From assembly GCA_002359185.1 (NCBI GenBank), contig DEML01000026.1:1-64000 (forward strand): DNA of 64,000 bases, written 5' to 3'. Below the pieces are notes generated by a model that saw nothing but the letters and a program-made list of their open reading frames with translations, made no database searches and was not told the DNA's origin. This document shows, piece after piece, positions 59,759 through 64,000 of the stretch (the stretch's first letter is position 1; each line of letters begins with the position of its first letter). A program made the translations under genes and the position numbers. Source of the stretch: Planctomycetaceae bacterium UBA2671 (GTDB lineage: Bacteria; Planctomycetota; Planctomycetia; Planctomycetales; Planctomycetaceae).

Positions 59759-60564
59759 TCAACTTCACGCCAGCCTGATTCAGACTCCAATATTATTGCA
59801 AAGTGCAAGGGATGATTGGATTCCAGGAAATGTCGTTTAATCTTCTCGCGGACTTCCTTAAAACTCCACAAGTTAGGCATGACTGATGCTTTACAGTATT
59901 CAATATCGGAGAGCCAGTAAGGTTTTTCCAGAAGTTGAAAACTCCAAGTTTTCTTGTCCAGCCATTCGATCTGGTGGTGATAAAGCCATAGTCCTTTCAA
60001 ATGATCTGGATTGAGCTCCTGCGGCAGGACGGTAGGCATCTTTTCCAGGGGATGGTAATAAATTCGGCCTTTGACGAATGGAATTCGTTGATCAACCGTA
60101 TCTGGCCAGTAGCGACTCATCTCCAGTTGATGATCAAAGATCCGATTGATTTTCTTTTCGAATGTATCTCTGGAGTCTGGGCCAATCCAGTGGCTGCCAA
60201 TATTGTTTCTGGTTGGCAAATGCAGATAGAACTTGACAGCAACTTCCCAGTGTTCGGTTACTCGATCTGGATTTCGAAAGATAAAATCGAGTTCACCAAG
60301 AGTTCTGGACTCCTGGTGTATTTTCCATCGATGGGCCAGGAGTTCGCACCCGATCTGTTTGACCTGCCAGTAATGGACCAGATTTTCAAAATATCCTCCC
60401 ACTCTGTGAGTCTGTCTTTGATATATAAAATGATTCAGATCTTCGACATCGATTTCGCTTTTTGACAACGTTTGTAATGATTGAAGATTGCCCAACTCAT
60501 TTCGAATCAAAGACGGACTATTGGCAACCCACTGCAAATCTCTGATGGTTGATTGCTTATCCAT
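59710..60564 (-). CDS. DUF1853 family protein
   Basis: 284 residues, matching DUF1853: RDLQWVANSPSLIRN at the N-terminus, YFENLVHYWQ, and GELDFIFRNPDRVTEHWEVAVKFYLHL. The last block reads like a PD-(D/E)xK nuclease-type core (Glu-x-Asp, then Glu-Val-Ala-Val-Lys), though activity is unproven. No signal peptide: cytoplasmic. This family is more usual in proteobacteria, so transfer is conceivable. Stands alone between the ceramidase-like gene and the divergent membrane protein gene. Confidence 0.8.
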   Translation of the reverse strand: MDKQSTIRDLQWVANSPSLIRNELGNLQSLQTLSKSEIDVEDLNHFIYQRQTHRVGGYFENLVHYWQVKQIGCELLAHRWKIHQESRTLGELDFIFRNPDRVTEHWEVAVKFYLHLPTRNNIGSHWIGPDSRDTFEKKINRIFDHQLEMSRYWPDTVDQRIPFVKGRIYYHPLEKMPTVLPQELNPDHLKGLWLYHHQIEWLDKKTWSFQLLEKPYWLSDIEYCKASVMPNLWSFKEVREKIKRHFLESNHPLHFAIILESESGWREVDRLFIVQNQWPDFCAC

Positions 60565-60854
60565 AAATCGAATCTCCAGTCGCCTGTTGTTTAGTTGCCT
60601 GACTGAAAAAAGTTGTTATCGACTCGTATTCAGGAATAATGAGCTGTCATTCAAGTACCGTCATAAACAACAACGCAAATTCGAAATCAGCGATCTGGAT
60701 AAAACAGAGCCAATTTGTTAGAGTCCTGAACTCGTATTCTGGATCGACAGTCGCTCAAAGCAGTAGGGCAGGGCAGTTCATTGCAACGATCGCATAACGT
60801 TGTATCAATCACCCAATTCTTATCAAGAATACATCTCATTACCTTCAGGTCAGT

Positions 60855-62927
60855 ATGAATATCATTGGAATCCAAACTTCATCCTATGATCAGACGCCAG
60901 AGGATTCTTTCACTCATCAAAAGCTGATTCATTATATTTTACTGGCAATGCTCGCAATTACATTTCTCAGACCTCTTCATTCTTCTGAGTTCTGGTGGCA
61001 CTCAGCCCGCGGTGCAACTGTGCTCAATGGGAATATTTGTCCCAGCACAGTTATGCTCGCAAATGAAACGGCAAATGATGCGGACTGGTTGGCTGGTCTG
61101 ATACCAATTCTTGTCTGGGAGTTGGGTGGAATATTGGGCGTCAGTATTTATCCAGTTATCGTATTTCTAATCTGTCTTTTCATTTGTCATTATCAGTTAC
61201 GATTTCGTCGGGCAGAAGAAATTGTCGTATTTGGAAGCCTCTTGAGTTTATTTTCGTTTGCCTGGATGCAGCCGATCCCCCAGAGCCTGGAATTAATTCT
61301 AACGATCGTATTGTTCAACGTTCTGACGCAAACTGGTGACAAGTCTGGTTCAAATAAAAAGCATCTGTTCTGGCTGCTTATGTGCTGGGCGAATCTTGGA
61401 GCACACATTCTCGTACCTTACATACTGGTGTGTGTATCGATATTGTTTGAAGGCAGGTTGTGGAAAGAAAAATTGAGATTCCTTCTTCTCATGACCTTGG
61501 CAATCAGTATGACACCTCGAGGCCTACTGACTGCCTGGGATAGCTTACATCTGGTCACTCCCTGGCTATTCTCAAGTGATAGGTTAATGTTGCTGTCTCA
61601 TCAGAGTTCGAACACCGACCATACTCCAATGCTGATTCAACAGGCATTCTTGATTTTCGCTTTAATTCCTGTTTGTATGGGATTGTGGTGTAAGATAACA
61701 ACTCGTGACTATGTGTCCTGTCTACTGTTAATTTCTATTTCAGTGATGAATCCGAATCTGATAAGTATTGCTGTCGTGTGGATCGGTTTGATAATTTGCA
61801 ATGCACTTCAGAAGCAATCCAAGCAGACAAACTACTTGATCGCTGTGGCATCGTTAGTATGTTTGATTGGTTTTCATGCAGCAAATCGGACTCCAATTGG
61901 TGTTGTCGGACTAAATCCACGTCTTGACCACCGGCTTTTGCTTGATGGACTTCCAGAAATGATTGAATCTGAAGTCGCCTGGTGTGATAGCACTCATGCC
62001 GGGGGATTATATTGTTATGCCTCTGAAGCAGGTCGTTGTTGGGATATTCCGATTCGTGCCCAGATCTGTGGGCGACTCCATGAACTCGACTTGTTTCGAC
62101 GTGATTTGATTCGAAATCGTGAGAGCCGCTATCGTAGACCAGATGGGACCTGGGGCGGCTGGTGGGTGACCGCTGAAAATCGTGGCATTGAAATTCTGCT
62201 CGTTGATTCTGAAGAAACAGAGCTTCATGAATCGCTACAACTTACCGAATGGAAGCCGACAGATATTGACTCTCCGATCATTCCGTATGTCAAAGCGAGC
62301 AATGTTGCTCATCAACAGGAGTTGATTCGGTGCCTTCAGGCTCAGGATATTGTCAGTTTTACTGACTGGAGTTTTAATATCGATCAGTATTCCACGTCAC
62401 AGCCCTATATTGCTTTTCATTGGACAGGTGCCGAGAAGTTGTCGAAGTCTGCCGTACTCAGGCAGGCACGTTTGTTCAATGGACTCGGATTGCACGTTGC
62501 CTCGTTGAAAGTGTTGCTCGCATTACGGAATGACTTTGACCCCGCTGAGTTTGAATCAGACGTGAGATTATGCCATCGGGGACTCGCATCGCGAGAGTGG
62601 AGTGAAGTTGGGCTCAACAGTTTGTTTCATCAATGGATTGGCCACGGCGAAACTCTTGTAGAGTTTGAGCCTGATAGAAAGGGAATGTTTTTTGACGATG
62701 ACTTTGAAGCGGACTATCTGGCTGGGAATCTGAATAAATGCCTGCAGCGTCACGCAACAACAGCACAGGAGAATTTCGCACTGGCGATGATCGCACTCGA
62801 AGCCAGTAACGTAACAGGGGCAATTCAATATTGGCAGGCAGCAATCCAGACAGAACCCAGCGATTCCTCAATAGATCGGCTTTCAAAACATTGGCTTAAA
62901 CTATTTGATGTGGGGGCTGAATCATGA
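60855..62927 (+). CDS. polytopic membrane protein with C-terminal soluble domain, unknown
   Basis: 690 residues. About ten hydrophobic helices fill residues 25-350, e.g. LIPILVWELGGILGVSIYPVIVFLICLFICHY and FALIPVCMGLWCKI. The Trp-rich first loop (SSEFWWHSARGATVLNG) resembles planctomycete GT-C-like membrane proteins, but no catalytic motif can be named. A soluble domain of about 330 residues follows, ending in a TPR-like helical pair (NFALAMIALEASNVTGAIQYWQAAI). Its stop overlaps the start of the heptaheme cytochrome gene (ATGA), so the two products probably work together. Confidence 0.75.
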   Translation: MNIIGIQTSSYDQTPEDSFTHQKLIHYILLAMLAITFLRPLHSSEFWWHSARGATVLNGNICPSTVMLANETANDADWLAGLIPILVWELGGILGVSIYPVIVFLICLFICHYQLRFRRAEEIVVFGSLLSLFSFAWMQPIPQSLELILTIVLFNVLTQTGDKSGSNKKHLFWLLMCWANLGAHILVPYILVCVSILFEGRLWKEKLRFLLLMTLAISMTPRGLLTAWDSLHLVTPWLFSSDRLMLLSHQSSNTDHTPMLIQQAFLIFALIPVCMGLWCKITTRDYVSCLLLISISVMNPNLISIAVVWIGLIICNALQKQSKQTNYLIAVASLVCLIGFHAANRTPIGVVGLNPRLDHRLLLDGLPEMIESEVAWCDSTHAGGLYCYASEAGRCWDIPIRAQICGRLHELDLFRRDLIRNRESRYRRPDGTWGGWWVTAENRGIEILLVDSEETELHESLQLTEWKPTDIDSPIIPYVKASNVAHQQELIRCLQAQDIVSFTDWSFNIDQYSTSQPYIAFHWTGAEKLSKSAVLRQARLFNGLGLHVASLKVLLALRNDFDPAEFESDVRLCHRGLASREWSEVGLNSLFHQWIGHGETLVEFEPDRKGMFFDDDFEADYLAGNLNKCLQRHATTAQENFALAMIALEASNVTGAIQYWQAAIQTEPSDSSIDRLSKHWLKLFDVGAES

Positions 62928-64000
62928 GCCCAGCTAATCTGGTATGCAGAATTATGTTGCCCATTATTATTGTTGTTTTACCGGCAATATGGCAGTTAAC
63001 AAAAAAAACGAACGATCGTCTCCCCCTGGCAGCTTACGAAACTGAAAACTATAAAATCGAAAGTCATTCCTGTCTGGAATGTCATGCAGAGATTGTGGAA
63101 GAATTCCAATCAGCGCCGCATGCTCGTACCTTAGCTTCAGCCTCGGACTATTCCCATTGGGATCGGTTCCTGGGAAAATCGTTTGAAGATCCCTCTACAA
63201 AATTGAATTACCGTTTTGAACAACGAAACTCTGAGTACATTCTCAAGTGTGAGTCGATGAACCAGATGGCACGAATTGACTGGATCTTTGGATCGGGTGA
63301 GCACGCGCAGACGCCAGTTTCTTTGAGTAAAGATTCCGAAGGAAAACCTCAATTACAGGAACTCGCGGTTTCCTGGTATCCTGAAAATGGACTTGGTCTC
63401 ACTTTGGGGCAGACGGGGCGGGATATTGAGAAAATTCACCCGCTCGGGACATTTCATTCCGGGACAACATCAGAAGAGTGCTTTGCATGTCATAGTACAT
63501 GGCTCACACTCGATGAGGGGCAGTTTGTTTCAAATCACATTATTCCCAACGTCGGTTGTGTACGCTGTCATTACGATGCGAAAAAACATGCGTCGCGGCA
63601 GTCAGAGGGACTACCGGTTACTCTTGAAGATCTTTCCCTTCTCAATGCGACCGAGTTAAATCGACGTTGCGGCGTCTGTCATCGGAGTCCGGACGAAATT
63701 CCTGAACAGGATCTCACGCCCGACAATAATCTGCTGATTCGTTTCGCTCCCGTGGGGATGTCAATGAGTCGCTGTTTCACCGAAAGTCAGGGCATAAAAT
63801 GCACTCTCTGCCATAATCCACATCGCCTGGAAGACCGCAGTGGCGCTGCGTTTGCCAGGGTCTGCCACGATTGTCATAACCCGACTCAACCGAATCATAC
63901 AGTCTGTTTAAAAGTGAAACCAGATTCTAATGAATGCCTCAGTTGCCATATGCCGCAGGTCGAAGTTCAGGATTCGCTCCAGTTCACAGATCATTGGATT
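62924..64000 (+). CDS. heptaheme (or larger) c-type cytochrome, C-terminus outside window
   Basis: 359 codons are open to the window edge from ATG 62924, which overlaps the preceding stop. An N-terminal helix (IMLPIIIVVLPAIW) serves as signal or anchor. Seven CxxCH motifs are visible: CLECH, CFACH, CVRCH, CGVCH, CTLCH, CHDCH and CLSCH, spaced as in cytochrome c554/NapC-like multihaem proteins; CLECHAEIVEEFQSAPHARTL is typical of the first haem. Predicted periplasmic electron carrier or reductase. The rest of the gene is needed to count haems and look for a catalytic site. Confidence 0.9.
   Translation, partial: MSPANLVCRIMLPIIIVVLPAIWQLTKKTNDRLPLAAYETENYKIESHSCLECHAEIVEEFQSAPHARTLASASDYSHWDRFLGKSFEDPSTKLNYRFEQRNSEYILKCESMNQMARIDWIFGSGEHAQTPVSLSKDSEGKPQLQELAVSWYPENGLGLTLGQTGRDIEKIHPLGTFHSGTTSEECFACHSTWLTLDEGQFVSNHIIPNVGCVRCHYDAKKHASRQSEGLPVTLEDLSLLNATELNRRCGVCHRSPDEIPEQDLTPDNNLLIRFAPVGMSMSRCFTESQGIKCTLCHNPHRLEDRSGAAFARVCHDCHNPTQPNHTVCLKVKPDSNECLSCHMPQVEVQDSLQFTDHWI

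Overview
The window looks like chromosomal DNA from a planctomycete (Planctomycetota, most likely a Planctomycetaceae/Gimesia-Rubinisphaera-type marine or freshwater heterotroph). The evidence is the repeated presence of families that are largely planctomycete hallmarks: DUF1501 proteins, DUF1549/DUF1553 (PSCyt2/PSD1) cytochromes, a DUF1592-type cytochrome with a DUF1552 partner, secreted Gfo/Idh/MocA oxidoreductases with Tat signals, a PPC-domain protein and a WD40/cytochrome c fusion. The genus is not resolved from sequence alone. No rRNA, tRNA, CRISPR array, integrase or transposase was seen.

Layout. 1-889: 5' part of a BON-MscS channel gene (-). 930-5437 (-): compact operon of a SbnA-like PLP enzyme, an FAD/NAD(P)-binding protein and a PLP decarboxylase, plus a small Cys/His-rich ORF. 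6018-10364 (+): secreted unknown protein, Tat-exported Gfo/Idh/MocA oxidoreductase and PhyH-type dioxygenase. 10429-10553: cluster of four small palindromes. 10591-15608 (-): DUF1592-type cytochrome, DUF1552 and a secreted unknown. 16010-16388: remnant of a PQQ dehydrogenase. 16622-31592 (+): a translationally coupled 8-gene MoxR/Bat operon (TPR-gluzincin, DUF4159, MoxR, DUF58, BatA-like, a giant Gln-rich membrane protein, a VWA/GATase-like membrane protein, and a clan-CD-like caspase/legumain fold protein). A 204-bp MITE-like element sits between DUF4159 and moxR. 31922-35984 (+): PSD1 cytochrome plus DUF1501. 36004-43710 (-): DUF1501, PPC protein, DUF1549/1553 cytochrome and WD40-cytochrome. 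44105-44410: nested inverted-repeat elements, including a second copy of the MITE. 44447-46988 (-): DUF454 and S9 peptidase. 47477-49306 (+): gamma-glutamyltransferase. 49545-50711 (-): beta-lactamase-fold serine hydrolase. 50712-51064: relic of a deleted PSD1-DUF1501 pair. 51241-56329 (+): PSD1, DUF1501 and LRR lipoprotein, ended by a strong bidirectional terminator. 56524-59354 (-): Gfo/Idh/MocA and a ceramidase-like protein. 59710-60564 (-): DUF1853. 60855-end (+): polytopic membrane protein coupled to a heptaheme cytochrome that runs off the window.

How the genes fit together. Most of the window encodes exported proteins: haem c proteins with partner DUF1501/DUF1552 proteins, secreted oxidoreductases, peptidases and hydrolases. 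This suits a cell with a large periplasm that degrades polymers and peptides. The MoxR/Bat operon is the clearest multi-component system: an AAA+ ATPase, VWA-domain membrane proteins and two predicted proteases of different clans. The 930-5437 operon is the clearest candidate for a small-molecule pathway, possibly a diaminopropionate-derived amine. Genome decay is visible twice (PQQ dehydrogenase and PSD1/DUF1501 relics, each with a large internal deletion), and small non-autonomous repeats occur in at least three places.
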